Source of the DNA: Pseudomonas benzenivorans
Lineage (GTDB): Bacteria > Pseudomonadota > Gammaproteobacteria > Pseudomonadales > Pseudomonadaceae
Assembly: GCF_900100495.1 (NCBI RefSeq)
Contig: NZ_FNCT01000001.1
Coordinates: 609,159-673,158, forward strand
Length of the DNA stretch: 64,000 nt
Reading direction: 5' to 3'
A model generated the notes under the pieces. The model made no database searches and was not told the DNA's origin. It saw nothing but the letters and a program-made list of their open reading frames with translations. Below are positions 45,932 to 56,600 of the stretch, one piece after another; position 1 is the stretch's first letter, and each line of letters starts with the position of its first letter. The position numbers and the translations under genes are program-made.

Positions 45932-48226
45932 ATGAACAGGCTGTATCTGTTTGGCCTAATCGCCAGTCTTGCCAGTCACGCGGCTCTGGCCGGGACGACT
46001 CCCGCGCTGTTGGATAACAAACCGGCGTTCATCGCCGATCTGATGGGGCAGATGTCGCTCGAGGAAAAGATCGGGCAGCTGCGCTTGATCAGCATCGGCG
46101 GGGATATGCCGCGCTCGCGCATCGTCGAGGAGATCGCCGCCGGCCGTATCGGTGGCACCTTCAATACGGTGATTCACCGCGACAACCGGGCCATGCAGGA
46201 CGCCGCGGTGCAGCGCAGCCGGCTGAAGATCCCGATCTTCTTCGCCTACGACGTGGTCCATGGCCACCGCACCATTTTCCCGATCAGCCTGGCCCTGGCA
46301 TCGAGCTGGGACATGCAGGCGATTGCCTTGAGCGGCCGGGTAGCGGCCATCGAGGCCAGCGCCGACAGCCTCGACATGACCTTCGCGCCGATGGTCGACA
46401 TCGCCCGCGACCCGCGCTGGGGGCGTACCTCGGAAGGCTTCGGCGAGGACCCGTATCTGGTGTCGGAGATCGCCCGCACCATGGTCAAGGCCTTGCAGGG
46501 GACATCGCCCAGCGCCGCCGACAGCGTGATGGCCAGTGTCAAGCACTTCGCCCTGTACGGTGCGGTCGAGGGCGGCCGCGATTACAACGTGGTCGATATG
46601 AGCCCGATGCGCATGTATCAGGACTACCTGCCGCCCTACCGGGCGGCGATCGACGCGGGTGCGGGCGGCGTGATGGTTGCCCTGAACTCGATCAATGGCG
46701 TGCCGGCCACCGCCAACACCTGGCTGATGCAGGATCTGCTGCGCAAGGATTGGGGCTTCAGCGGAGTGACCGTCAGCGACCACGGGGCGATCACCGAGCT
46801 GGTCAGGCATGGCGTCGCCAGGGATGGTCGCGAGGCCGCCAAGCTGGCGATCAAGGCGGGCATCGACATGAGCATGGCCGACTCGCTGTATCGCCAGGAA
46901 CTGCCCGGGCTGGTGCAGGCGGGCGAGGTCAAGGTGCAGGAGATCGACAACGCCGTGCGTGAGGTGCTGGGCACCAAGTACGACATGGGCTTGTTCCATG
47001 ATCCCTACCGGCGCATCGGTGCCGTCGCCGACGACCCGATCGATGTCAACGCCGAAAGCCGCCTGCACCGCGCCGAGGCGCGGGAGGTGGCGCGCCAGTC
47101 GATGGTGCTGCTGGAGAACCGCAACCGCACCCTGCCGCTGAAAAAGGCCGGCACCATCGCCCTGGTTGGCCCGCTGGCGGACTCTCCCATCGACATGATG
47201 GGTAGCTGGTCGGCGGCCGGGGTTGCCAAGCAGTCGGTCACCCTGCGCCAGGGCCTGAACGCCGCGGCCGGCGACCAGGCGCGGGTGATCTACGCCCGCG
47301 GCGCAAACCTGACCGGCGACCAGCAGATGGTCGACTACCTGAACTTCCTCAACTGGGACAATCCCGAGGTGGTGCAGGATCCGCGCCCGGCGGCCGAGAT
47401 GATCGCCGAAGCGCTGCAGGCCGCCGAGCAGGCCGACGTCATCGTCGCCGCGGTCGGCGAGTCGCGCGGGATGTCTCACGAGGCTTCGAGCCGGACGCGC
47501 CTGGACCTTCCCGCCAGCCAGCGGGCGTTGCTGCGCGCGCTGAAGAAGACCGGCAAACCGCTGGTGCTGGTGTTGATGAACGGCAGGCCGCTGACCCTGA
47601 ACTGGGAGCAGGCCAACGCCGACGCGATACTGGAAACCTGGTTCAGCGGGACCGAGGGCGGCCATGCGATTGCCGAGGTGCTGTTCGGCGAGCACAACCC
47701 GTCCGGCAAGTTGCCCATCTCCTTCCCCCGCTCGGTCGGGCAGATTCCGACCTACTACAACCACCTGCGGCTCGGCCGGCCCTTTGTCGAGGGCAATCCG
47801 GGCAACTACACCTCGCAGTACTTCGAGGAGCGCAACGGCCCGCTGTATCCGTTTGGCTACGGTTTGAGCTACACCGACTTCAGCCTTTCGCCACCGCAGC
47901 TCTCGACCCGGCGCCTGGCGCGTGACGGCACCCTCGAGGTCAGCGTGACGCTGAAGAACAGCGGAGCGCGCGACGGCGCGACTGTCGTTCAGCTCTATAT
48001 CCAGGACCTGGCGGCCTCCGTGGTGCGCCCGGTCAAGGAGCTGAAGGGCTTTCGCAAGGTCAGGCTCAAGGCCGGCGAAGAGCAGCGGGTGCGCTTCAGC
48101 ATCGATGAAGATGACCTGAAATTCTTCAACGCCCGCCTGCAACACGTGGCCGAACCCGGCGAATTCGAGGTGCAGATCGGCCTGGACTCCCAGACGGTGC
48201 AGACGCAACGCTTCGAGTTGCTGTAG
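45932..48226 (+). CDS. bglX: periplasmic beta-glucosidase, glycoside hydrolase family 3
   Basis: A 764-residue GH3 enzyme of the BglX type. Order: signal peptide (about 20 residues, ending ALA), TIM-barrel with nucleophile Asp283 in VSDHGAI, alpha/beta sandwich domain, and C-terminal fibronectin type III-like domain from about 655. It removes terminal beta-linked glucose from oligosaccharides in the periplasm. AGGA lies 10 bases before the ATG at 45932; earlier in-frame codons lack a site. It has no functional tie to its neighbours. Confidence 0.93.
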   Translation: MNRLYLFGLIASLASHAALAGTTPALLDNKPAFIADLMGQMSLEEKIGQLRLISIGGDMPRSRIVEEIAAGRIGGTFNTVIHRDNRAMQDAAVQRSRLKIPIFFAYDVVHGHRTIFPISLALASSWDMQAIALSGRVAAIEASADSLDMTFAPMVDIARDPRWGRTSEGFGEDPYLVSEIARTMVKALQGTSPSAADSVMASVKHFALYGAVEGGRDYNVVDMSPMRMYQDYLPPYRAAIDAGAGGVMVALNSINGVPATANTWLMQDLLRKDWGFSGVTVSDHGAITELVRHGVARDGREAAKLAIKAGIDMSMADSLYRQELPGLVQAGEVKVQEIDNAVREVLGTKYDMGLFHDPYRRIGAVADDPIDVNAESRLHRAEAREVARQSMVLLENRNRTLPLKKAGTIALVGPLADSPIDMMGSWSAAGVAKQSVTLRQGLNAAAGDQARVIYARGANLTGDQQMVDYLNFLNWDNPEVVQDPRPAAEMIAEALQAAEQADVIVAAVGESRGMSHEASSRTRLDLPASQRALLRALKKTGKPLVLVLMNGRPLTLNWEQANADAILETWFSGTEGGHAIAEVLFGEHNPSGKLPISFPRSVGQIPTYYNHLRLGRPFVEGNPGNYTSQYFEERNGPLYPFGYGLSYTDFSLSPPQLSTRRLARDGTLEVSVTLKNSGARDGATVVQLYIQDLAASVVRPVKELKGFRKVRLKAGEEQRVRFSIDEDDLKFFNARLQHVAEPGEFEVQIGLDSQTVQTQRFELL

Positions 48227-48270
48227 AGGGGAAAACCACTGGGCCTGGCCGAACCCCGAGTAAAAAAAAA

Positions 48271-48288
48271 GGCCGCCCAGCGGCGGCC
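48271..48288 (-). terminator. terminator of the nar-ppiC-moaA transcript
   Basis: On the minus strand, GGCCGCC-GCTG-GGCGGCC is followed directly by nine Ts, 19 bases past the moaA stop. Confidence 0.9.
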
Positions 48289-48306
48289 AAATGGGAGGGT
48301 AAAACG

Positions 48307-49299
48307 TTAGCCGCCGCTGGCATTCATGAAGCGCAGGATCTTCACCTCGCCATCGGCGCTGAACTCATGGCGCAGCGGCTTGCGCTGCAGGGCCTGCTGC
48401 ACCGCGTCGATCAGCGGCTGGTCGTCCAGCGGGTAGCGGCGCAGCAGCGCGCGCAGGTCGATGGCGTTCTCCTGGCCGAGGCACAGCAGCAGACGGCCTT
48501 CGACGGTCAGGCGCACGCGGTTGCAGGTGGCGCAGAAGTTGTGCGAGTTCGGCGAGATGAAGCCGATGCGCGTGGCTGCGTGTTCCTTCAGGCGGATATA
48601 GCGGGCCGGGCCGCCGCTGTGTTCGGCGCTGTCGAGCAGCGCGTGGCGGCTGGCGATCAGTGCGCGCACCTCGTCGCTGGAGCAGAACGACTCGCCGCGC
48701 GAGCGCCCTACTTCGCCCAGCGGCATTTCCTCGATGAAGCTGATGTCCAGCTGCCGATCGATGGCGTAATCGACCAGATCCAGCACCTCGTCGAAATTGC
48801 GCCCCTTCATCACCACCGCATTCAGCTTGATCCGTTCGAAGCCCGCCTCGCGCGCCGCCTCGATGCCATCGAGCACCTGGCGCAGGCTGCCGGTACGGGT
48901 GATGCCGCGAAACTTGCCCGGATCGAGGCTGTCCAGGCTGATGTTCAGGCGCTTGACCCCGGCCTCGGCCAGTGGCCCGGCCAGTTTGACCAGTTGCGAA
49001 CCGTTGCTGGTCATCACCAGCTCGCGCAGGCCGGGCAAGGCGGCGATGCGCTGGCACAGGCCGACGATGCCGGTGCGCACCAGCGGTTCGCCGCCGGTCA
49101 GGCGGATCTTCTTCACCCCCAGGCGCACGAACAGCGCCGCCAGCCGGTACAGCTCCTCGAGCCCGAGCACCTGCTGGCGCGGCAGGAAGGTCATGTCCTC
49201 GGCCATGCAGTAGACACAGCGGAAGTCGCACCTGTCGGTGACCGACATGCGCAGGTAGTCGATAGTGCGGCCGAAGCCATCCTGCAGTGGTGTGTCCAT
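48307..49299 (-). CDS. moaA: GTP 3',8-cyclase MoaA
   Basis: A 330-residue radical-SAM enzyme for the first step of molybdopterin synthesis. Both cluster motifs are present: CDFRCVYCM near residue 25, and the C-terminal [14 protein letters not shown] motif near 260 with a third cysteine (LLLCLG) after it. It supplies cofactor to NarG and probably AioA. Two ATGs are adjacent; GGAG spacing favours 49299. Its position at the end of the nar operon matches P. aeruginosa moaA1. The usual C-terminal GG is present. Confidence 0.94.
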   Translation of the reverse strand: MDTPLQDGFGRTIDYLRMSVTDRCDFRCVYCMAEDMTFLPRQQVLGLEELYRLAALFVRLGVKKIRLTGGEPLVRTGIVGLCQRIAALPGLRELVMTSNGSQLVKLAGPLAEAGVKRLNISLDSLDPGKFRGITRTGSLRQVLDGIEAAREAGFERIKLNAVVMKGRNFDEVLDLVDYAIDRQLDISFIEEMPLGEVGRSRGESFCSSDEVRALIASRHALLDSAEHSGGPARYIRLKEHAATRIGFISPNSHNFCATCNRVRLTVEGRLLLCLGQENAIDLRALLRRYPLDDQPLIDAVQQALQRKPLRHEFSADGEVKILRFMNASGG

Positions 49300-49330
49300 C
49301 ATCGCTCCGATAGCGGGGCGCAGCGCCTTG

Positions 49331-49390
49331 GTAGCCCGGATGCAATCCGGGGAACACGGTCAGCAATGCCCCGGATTGCATCCGGGCTAC
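49331..49390. repeat. perfect inverted GTAGCCCGGATGCAATCCGGGG repeat
   Basis: 22-bp perfect arms (49331-49352 and 49369-49390) lie in the ppiC-moaA gap inside the nar operon. They could form a strong mRNA hairpin that dampens moaA. Confidence 0.85.
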
Positions 49391-49422
49391 ATATGTTTGT
49401 TGCCTGCAGCTTGCGGCTGCCC

Positions 49423-50397
49423 CTACTGCAGCAGCGGCGATTCGGCGCCCTGCAACTGGATGCCGACGATATCCGCGGCGCCGATCAGGGTGTGCAGGTA
49501 CTGGGCCACGGCCTTCTGCCAGACGCCCTGCTGCAGCTGCGCGCGGATCGAGCCGGCAACCACCTCGTAGGGCAACTCCCGGCCGTCCAGACGCTGGTCG
49601 ACGCTTACCAGGTGCCAACCGTAGCGGCTTTCGATCGGCTGGCTGGCCAACCCGGCCGGCAACTTGAACAACTGCCGCTCGAACTCCGGCACGGTCTGGC
49701 CCTTGCTGATCTGCCCCAGCGCGCCGCCCTGCACCTTCGACGGGCAGCCCGAATGGCGCAGTGCCAGCTCGGCGAAACGGCCGCCATCCTCGCGCAGTTG
49801 CGCCAGCACCCGCTCGGCTTCCTCGCGGGCCAGGCTGCGCGCCTCGGCATCCTCCGGCGGACACTCCAGCAGGATGTGCCGCACCGCCAGCAGCGGCGCG
49901 GTGAAGAAGCGCCCGCGGTTGCTCTCGTAGTAGCGTCGGCAGCTCTCCTCGTCGCAGTCCGGCAGCGTCACTTCGCGCTCGATCAGCAGGCGGGTGGCGG
50001 CCTCTTCCTCGCTCTCACCGGGTGCCGCCAGCAGCGGCAGGCCCAACTCGGCGATGCGCTGCTGCAGCAACTCGCGGATCACCAGCGCGCGGGCGGCGAG
50101 ATACACCGCCTCCTCGCGGCTTTCCGCCGGGTGGTACTGCAATTCCAGGGCGATCGCCTCGGGCGCGAGACTCACGTCGTTGATCCGGATCCGTGGCCAC
50201 TCCTGCTCGCTGCTGGCGATCAGTACCGGGGCTGACTCGGCCTCCTCGGCGTCGTCGGCTTCCGGCTCGTCGGCCGTGGGCCGCGACTCGGGTGTCACCT
50301 CCTGCACCGCCGGAGCATCGACCACTACCTCGACCGGCGGCTTCTGCCCGCCGCAGCCGCCCTGTCCCGCATTTCCACCACCACATCCACATCCCAT
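49423..50397 (-). CDS. parvulin-type peptidyl-prolyl isomerase of the nar operon
   Basis: A 324-residue NifM/PpiC-like protein. The parvulin domain (about 175-270) contains VRHILLE, FAELALRHSGCPSK, GGALG and RYGWHLV. Before it is a helical chaperone-like region and an acidic linker. The extreme N-terminus, MGCGCGGGNAGQGGCGG, is a Gly/Cys segment with three cysteines that could bind metal; there is no signal peptide. In P. aeruginosa a similar gene lies at the same place between narI and moaA1. It probably helps fold or assemble nitrate reductase. Confidence 0.9.
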   Translation of the reverse strand: MGCGCGGGNAGQGGCGGQKPPVEVVVDAPAVQEVTPESRPTADEPEADDAEEAESAPVLIASSEQEWPRIRINDVSLAPEAIALELQYHPAESREEAVYLAARALVIRELLQQRIAELGLPLLAAPGESEEEAATRLLIEREVTLPDCDEESCRRYYESNRGRFFTAPLLAVRHILLECPPEDAEARSLAREEAERVLAQLREDGGRFAELALRHSGCPSKVQGGALGQISKGQTVPEFERQLFKLPAGLASQPIESRYGWHLVSVDQRLDGRELPYEVVAGSIRAQLQQGVWQKAVAQYLHTLIGAADIVGIQLQGAESPLLQ

Positions 50398-50491
50398 GAC
50401 GATTTCCTCAATCAGCCAAATAGTTGTTCATCAGACATTTGCTGCTTCCCTGCCCAGCGGCTGGCGCCAACGCCAGCCGCTGGCATCTGCG

Positions 50492-51304
50492 CTAGCGCTC
50501 CTTGACCGGTGCGACCGGCATCGCGAAGCCGGGTGCCGGGGCTTTTGCCGGTGCGCCATGGACCGGCGCGGCGGCCGGACGCACCGCCGGACGTGGCGCG
50601 AGCGGGCGCACGGCCTTCTGCCGGACGATCTGGTAGCGCCGGCCCAGGTACCACACCGGGGCACTGACGATGTGCACCAGGCGGGTGAAGGGGAACAGCA
50701 CGAACAGGGTCAGGCCGAGGACCACGTGCAGCTTGTACACCAGGCTGACCGGGGCGATGGCCGCGGCGGCCTGCATCGGCTGCAGGGTCACGGTGCTTTG
50801 CGCCCAGTTGGCCAGCATCACCATCACCGAGCCGTCCAGGTGGCCGGTCGAGGCGACGATGGTCAGCAGGCCGAGCACCAGCTGCGCCAGCAGCACCAGC
50901 AGGATCAGGATGTCGCTGGTGTTGGAGTTGGCGCGCACCCGCGGGTCACTCAGGCGACGCTTGACCAGCATGAGCAGGCCGATCAGGCAGAGGATGCCGA
51001 AGAAGCCGCCGGAGACCATGGCCAGCAACTGCTTGTGGGCGGTGCTGATGAACGAGTGGTAGAGCGCCTCGGGCATCAGCAGGCCGACGAAGTGACCGGC
51101 CAGGATGAACAGCACGCCGACGTGGAACAGGTTGCTGGCGATGCGCATGTAGCGCTGTTCGGCCGCCGTGCGGTTGAACACCTGGCTGGAGCCGGCCTTC
51201 CAGCTGTATTGCGACAGGTCGAAACGCGCCCAGCTGCCGATCAGGCAGATGGCCAGGGCGATGTAGGGATAGACCCCGAACAGGACCAAATTCCAGTTAG
51301 ACAT
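50492..51304 (-). CDS. narI: nitrate reductase gamma subunit NarI, extended C-terminus
   Basis: A 270-residue di-haem membrane subunit with five helices that oxidises quinol and passes electrons to NarH. Histidines in NLFHVGVLF and GHFVGL, and in YKLHVVLG and TRLVHIV, are the expected haem b ligands. Beyond the normal end (about residue 226, YQIVRQK) is a 40-residue tail rich in Pro and Ala with a few basic residues. The ATG at 51304 overlaps narJ by 8 bases. Confidence 0.95.
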   Translation of the reverse strand: MSNWNLVLFGVYPYIALAICLIGSWARFDLSQYSWKAGSSQVFNRTAAEQRYMRIASNLFHVGVLFILAGHFVGLLMPEALYHSFISTAHKQLLAMVSGGFFGILCLIGLLMLVKRRLSDPRVRANSNTSDILILLVLLAQLVLGLLTIVASTGHLDGSVMVMLANWAQSTVTLQPMQAAAAIAPVSLVYKLHVVLGLTLFVLFPFTRLVHIVSAPVWYLGRRYQIVRQKAVRPLAPRPAVRPAAAPVHGAPAKAPAPGFAMPVAPVKER

Positions 51305-52052
51305 TGCGAACCTCCTGGGCCGGCGCGGCGGCCTGCCCGTCATGCTTGAAATCCACCCAGTGCAGCGGCACCGGCACTTCTGCGCGAGCCTTGCCCGGCG
51401 CGCCGGGCATGCTCGGGCAGCGCTCCTGCTGCTCGGCGTTGAGAAAATCCACCGCCTCTTCCTCCCAGAGCTTGTCCAGGGCTTCGAGCGAGTCATCGCG
51501 TACTTCGCCGGCGACCTGCTCGCGCACCTCGGCCAAGGCCTCGTGCGGCTCGCTGCCGGCGATCTGCAGCAGCGCGCGGAAGCAGCTGGCGTAGGCGCTT
51601 TCGCGCTCCTCCAGGCGTGCCGCCAGCAGCGCCAGCAGGTGCGCGACATCGGCCAGGCCCTCGCGGGCCTCGAGATCTTCACGGGTGGAGAGGTACTCCA
51701 GGTACAGCGGGATGTAGTCCGGCAGCTCCTTGACGCCGATGGCGAAACCGGCCTCCTCGTACTGCGCCAGCATGTCGACCATGGCCTGGCCACGGTCGCG
51801 CGACTCGCCGTGGACGTGCTCGAACAGCAGCAGCGACAGCGAGCGGCCGCGGCCGAACAGCGCGCTGTAGTGCTCCTGGCCGTCCATCAGGTCGTTGTCG
51901 CAGATCAGCTCGAGCAGCTCGATCAGCGCGCTGCGCTGCGCCGGGCTGATCTCCCGGGCGCTGGCGATGGCCTGGTCGAGTTCGTCGCGGCCGGCTACCA
52001 ATTGCTCGGTGGGGTAATCGAGCAGCAGCGATATCACCTTGAGAATCTGCAT
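51297..52052 (-). CDS. narJ: nitrate reductase assembly chaperone NarJ
   Basis: A 251-residue cytoplasmic all-helical chaperone (TorD/DmsD/NarJ family) that binds the NarG N-terminus and checks cofactor insertion before membrane attachment. Typical stretches are LLLDYPTEQL near the start, LLLFEHVHGESRDRGQAMVDM and LPDYIPLYLEYLS. It is 2 bp after narH and overlaps narI. Slightly longer than the family average owing to an acidic C-terminal region. Confidence 0.95.
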   Translation of the reverse strand: MQILKVISLLLDYPTEQLVAGRDELDQAIASAREISPAQRSALIELLELICDNDLMDGQEHYSALFGRGRSLSLLLFEHVHGESRDRGQAMVDMLAQYEEAGFAIGVKELPDYIPLYLEYLSTREDLEAREGLADVAHLLALLAARLEERESAYASCFRALLQIAGSEPHEALAEVREQVAGEVRDDSLEALDKLWEEEAVDFLNAEQQERCPSMPGAPGKARAEVPVPLHWVDFKHDGQAAAPAQEVRNV

Positions 52053-52054
52053 GC

Positions 52055-53593
52055 TCAATCCTCCCAGAGCTGGACGGTTTTCAGGATGTCGCGCTTGTTG
52101 GCCTTCTTCGCGCCGAACATGTTGGTGTCGGAGCTGCCGCTGCAACCGCTGCCGAAGCTGAAGCCGCAACCGGAACGCTCGGCGAAGGCATCGCTGGTGG
52201 CTTCCTCGCGGTGCGCACTGGGGACCACGAAGCGGTCTTCGTAGTTGGCGATCGCCAGGTAGCGGTACATGTCTTCGACCTGGGCCACGGTGAGCCCGAC
52301 GTCGGCCAGCACCTTGAGGTTCTGCACGCCATCCACCTGCTCGGCACGCTTGTAGGCGCGCATCGCCAGCAGACGCTTGAGCGCCAGCTTGACCGGCTTC
52401 TCGTCACCGGCGGTGAGCAGGTTGGCCAGGTAGCGCAGCGGAATGCGCAGGCTGTCGACGTCCGGCAGCACGCCGTTCATGCTGACCTTGCCGGCTTGCG
52501 CGGCGTTCTGGATCGGCGACAGCGGCGGCACGTACCAGACCATCGGCAGGGTGCGGTATTCCGGGTGCAACGGCAGGGCCAGCTTCCAGTCCACCGCCAT
52601 CTTGTAGATCGGCGACTTCTGTGCGGCGTCGATCACCGACTGCGGCACGCCGTCGGCCAGCGCCTGGGCGATGACTTTCGGATCGAACGGGTCGAGGAAC
52701 ATGTCCAGTTGCTTCTGGTACAGGTCCTGCTCGTTCGGCGTGCTGGCCACTTCATGGATACGGTCGGCGTCATACAGCAGCACGCCGAGGTAGCGGATCC
52801 GGCCGACGCAGGTTTCCGAGCAGACGGTCGGCATGCCGGCCTCGATGCGCGGGTAGCAGAAGATGCACTTCTCGGATTTGCCGCTCTTCCAGTTGAAGTA
52901 GATCTTCTTGTACGGGCAGCCGCTGATGCACATGCGCCAGCCGCGGCACTTCTCCTGGTCGATCAGGACGATGCCGTCTTCCTCGCGCTTGTAGATCGCC
53001 CCGCTCGGGCAGGACGCCGCACAGGCCGGGTTGAGGCAGTGCTCGCACAGGCGCGGCAGGTACATCATGAAGGTATTTTCATACTCGCCGTAGATGTCCG
53101 CCTGGATCTTGTCGAAGTTCTTGTCCTTGCGCCGCTTGGCGAACTCGGTGCCGAGGATTTCCTCCCAGTTCGGGCCCCACTCGATCTTCTCCATGCGCAG
53201 CCCGGAGATCACCGAACGCGGCCGGGCCACCGGCTGGTGCTCGCCCAACGGAGCAGTGTGCAAGTGCTGGTAGTCGAAGTCGAACGGCTCGTAGTAGTCG
53301 TCGATGGTCGGCAGGTCCGGGTTGGCGAAGATGTTCGCCAGCACGCGGAACTTGCCGCCGATCTTCGGGTTGATCGAGCCGTCCTTGTTGCGCACCCAGC
53401 CGCCCTTCCATTTGTCCTGGTTTTCCCATTCCTTGGGGTAGCCGATCCCGGGCTTGGTCTCGACGTTGTTGAACCAGGCGTATTCCATGCCTTCGCGGCT
53501 GGTCCAGACGTTTTTGCAGGTGATCGAACAGGTGTGGCAACCGATGCACTTGTCCAGGTTCAGGACCATGCCCACTTGTGAACGAATCTTCAT
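52055..53593 (-). CDS. narH: nitrate reductase beta subunit NarH
   Basis: A 512-residue iron-sulphur subunit that carries electrons from NarI to NarG on the cytoplasmic face. Four cluster motifs are clear: CIGCHTCSITC near residue 16, CEHCLNPACAASC near 184, CRGWRMCISGC near 217 (Trp in place of a Cys marks the [3Fe-4S] site), and CIFCYPR...CVGR near 244-263. The C-terminus has an unusual CGFSFGSGCSG segment. It lies 11 bp after narG. Confidence 0.97.
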   Translation of the reverse strand: MKIRSQVGMVLNLDKCIGCHTCSITCKNVWTSREGMEYAWFNNVETKPGIGYPKEWENQDKWKGGWVRNKDGSINPKIGGKFRVLANIFANPDLPTIDDYYEPFDFDYQHLHTAPLGEHQPVARPRSVISGLRMEKIEWGPNWEEILGTEFAKRRKDKNFDKIQADIYGEYENTFMMYLPRLCEHCLNPACAASCPSGAIYKREEDGIVLIDQEKCRGWRMCISGCPYKKIYFNWKSGKSEKCIFCYPRIEAGMPTVCSETCVGRIRYLGVLLYDADRIHEVASTPNEQDLYQKQLDMFLDPFDPKVIAQALADGVPQSVIDAAQKSPIYKMAVDWKLALPLHPEYRTLPMVWYVPPLSPIQNAAQAGKVSMNGVLPDVDSLRIPLRYLANLLTAGDEKPVKLALKRLLAMRAYKRAEQVDGVQNLKVLADVGLTVAQVEDMYRYLAIANYEDRFVVPSAHREEATSDAFAERSGCGFSFGSGCSGSSDTNMFGAKKANKRDILKTVQLWED

Positions 53594-53604
53594 GGCCTTA
53601 TTCC

Positions 53605-56600
53605 TCAGATATCTTGCGGCAGGGGTTGCGGCAGGTCATCGCCGTTCGGGCCGTCGAGCCAGTCGACCTTGGCCATCTTGCGCACCACGACGAACTCGTC
53701 GCGGTTGCAGCCCACGGTGCCGTAGTAGTTGAAGCCGTACGCCTGCTGGGCGTAACCGCCGATCATGTGGGTGGGCTTGAGCACCACGCGGGTCACCGAG
53801 TTGTGGTGGCCGCCGCGGGTCTTGGTGCTCTCGGCGCCGGGCACGTTCACGATGCGTTCCTGGGCGTGGTACATCATCACCATGCCTTCCATCACTCGCT
53901 GGCTGACCACCGCACGGGCGGTCAGCGCGCCATTGGCGTTGAAGCACTCGATCCAGTCGTTGTCCTCGATGCCGACTTTCTTCGCGTCGACCTCCGAGAT
54001 CCAGACGATCGGCCCGCCACGGCTCAGGGTGAGCATGATCAGGTTGTCGGTGTAGGTGCTGTGGATGCCCCATTTCTGGTGCGGGGTGATCCAGTTCAGG
54101 CAGATCTCCGGGTTGCCGTTGGACATCTTGCCTTTGACGTAGCCGGTGGTGCGGGTATTGATCGGCGGCCGGTAGCTCATCAGCTGCTCGCCGAAGGCCT
54201 GCATCCACGGGTGATCCTGGTAGAACTGCTGGCGGCCGGTGATGGTGCGCCATGGGATGTATTCGTGGACGTTGGTGTAGCCGGCGTTGTAGCTGACGTG
54301 CTCGTCTTCCAGGCCGGACCAGGTCGGGCTGGAGATGATCTTGCGCGGCTGCGCCTGGATGTCGCGGAAGCGGATCGCCTCATGCTCCTTGGGCAGGGCC
54401 AGGTGGCTGTGGTCGCGGCCGGTGAACTCCGACAGCGCCGCCCAGGCCTTGACCGCTACGTGGCCGTTGGTTTCCGGGGCCAGGCTGAGGATCACCTCGG
54501 CCGCGTCGATGGCCGACTCGATCTTCGGCCGGCCCTGGCTGACGCCTGCTTCGCGCACCGTGTAGTTCAGTTCGCCGAGGAACTTCACTTCCTTGTCGGT
54601 GTTCCAGTCGATGCCCTTGCCGCCGTTGCCCAGGCTGTTGAGCAGCGGGCCGAGGGAGGTGAACTTCTTGTAGGTGTTCGGGTAATCGCGCTCGACCACG
54701 GTGATGTTCGGCGCGTTCTTGCCCGGCACCAGCGCCTCGCCAGCGGTTTTCCAGTCCTTGCCGCCGAACGGCTGAGCCAGCTCGCCGGGGCTGTCGTGCA
54801 TCAGCGGTACGGTGACCAGGTCCTGCTCCACGCCCAGGTGGCCGACCGACATCTCGGAGAAGCGCTTGGCGATGCCCTTGTAGATTTCCCAGTCGGAGCG
54901 GGCTTCCCAGGCCGGATCGATGGCCGCGGACAGCGGGTGGATGAACGGGTGCATGTCCGAGGTGTTCATGTCGTCCTTCTCGTAGAAGGTTGCGGTCGGC
55001 AGGACGATGTCGGAGTACATGCAGGTCGATGACATGCGGAAGTCCAGGGTGGTGACCAGGTCGAGCTTGCCGATGGCGCCCTCGTCCACCCACTCGGCGT
55101 CCTGCGGCTTGAAGCTGCCGCACTTGCCGAGGTCCTCGTTCATCACCCCGTTCTTGGTGCCGAGCAGGTACTTGAGCATGTACTCGTGGCCCTTGCCCGA
55201 CGAACCCAGCAGGTTGGAGCGCCAGATGAACATGTTGCGCGGGAAGTTCTCCGGGCTGTCCGGCTGTTCGCAGGAGAAGCGCAGCGAACCGTCCTGCAGC
55301 GCCTTGACCACGTAGTCCTTGGCCGGCATGCCGGCGGCGGCGGCGTCGCGGGTGATCTGCAGCGGGTTGCGGTTCAGTTGCGGCGCGCTCGGCAACCAGC
55401 CGGCGCGCTCGGCGCGGATGTTGTAGTCCAGCGCGTGCTCGGGGAACTGCGACTTGTCGGCCAGCGGCGAGAGCACCTCGTGCATGCTCATCTTCTCGTG
55501 GCGCCACTGCGAGCTGTGGTTGTAGAAGAAGCTGGTGCCGTTCATCTGCCGCGGTGGGCGGCTCCAGTCCAGGCCGAAGGCCAGCGGTAGCCAGCCGCAC
55601 TGCGGGCGCAGCTTCTCCTGACCGACATAGTGGGCCCAGCCGCCACCGGTCTGGCCGACGCAGCCACACAACATCAGCATGTTGATCAGGCCGCGGTAGT
55701 TCATGTCCATGTGGTACCAGTGGTTCATCGCCGCGCCGACGATGATCATGGAACGGCCATGGGTCTTGTCGGCGTTCTCGGCGAATTCACGGGCGATCTG
55801 GATCGCCTTCTCGCGGCTGACACCGGTGATCTGCTCCTGCCAGGCCGGGGTGCCCGGTACGCTGGCGTCGTCGTAGCTGCTGGCGACGTTGGCGCCGCCC
55901 AGGCCACGGTCGATGCCGAGGTTGGCGGCCATCAGGTCGAACACGCTGGCGACCTTGGCGCTGCTGCCGTCGGCCAGGGTGATCGAACGCACCGGCACGC
56001 GGCGCAGCTGCACCTCTTCACCGTCCACATGGGCGAAGTGCTCGTGGACCTGGCCGCCGAAGTACGGGAAGCCGACTTCGGCGGTTTCGCCGCCGTCGAT
56101 CAGGCTCAGCTTGAGGTCGACCTCGCGACCGTCCTTGCCTTCGCGGGCCTCGATGTTCCACTTGCCCTTCTCGCCCCAGCGGTAGCCGATCGAGCCCAGC
56201 GGCGAGACCAGTTCGCCGCTGCTGGCATCCAGGGCGATGGTCTTCCATTCCGGGTTGTTTTCCTGGCCGAGGTTGTCGGTGAGGTCGCTGGCGCGCAGGA
56301 AGCGGTCGGCCTGCAGGCGACCGGCCTGGTCCTTGAGCAGCACCAGCACCGGCAGGTCGGTGTAGCGCTTGGCGTAGTCGGTGAAGTAGGCGCTCGGCTT
56401 CTGGAGGTGGAATTCCTTGAAGATCACGTGGGCGAAGGCCTGCGCCAGCGCCGCATCGGTGCCCTGCTTGGGGTTGAGCCAGAGGTCGGTGAGCTTGGCC
56501 ACCTCGGAATAGTCCGGGGTGATGGACACGGTCTTGGTGCCCTTGTAGCGCACCTCGGTGAAGAAGTGCGCGTCCGGGGTACGCGTCTGCGGCACGTTGG

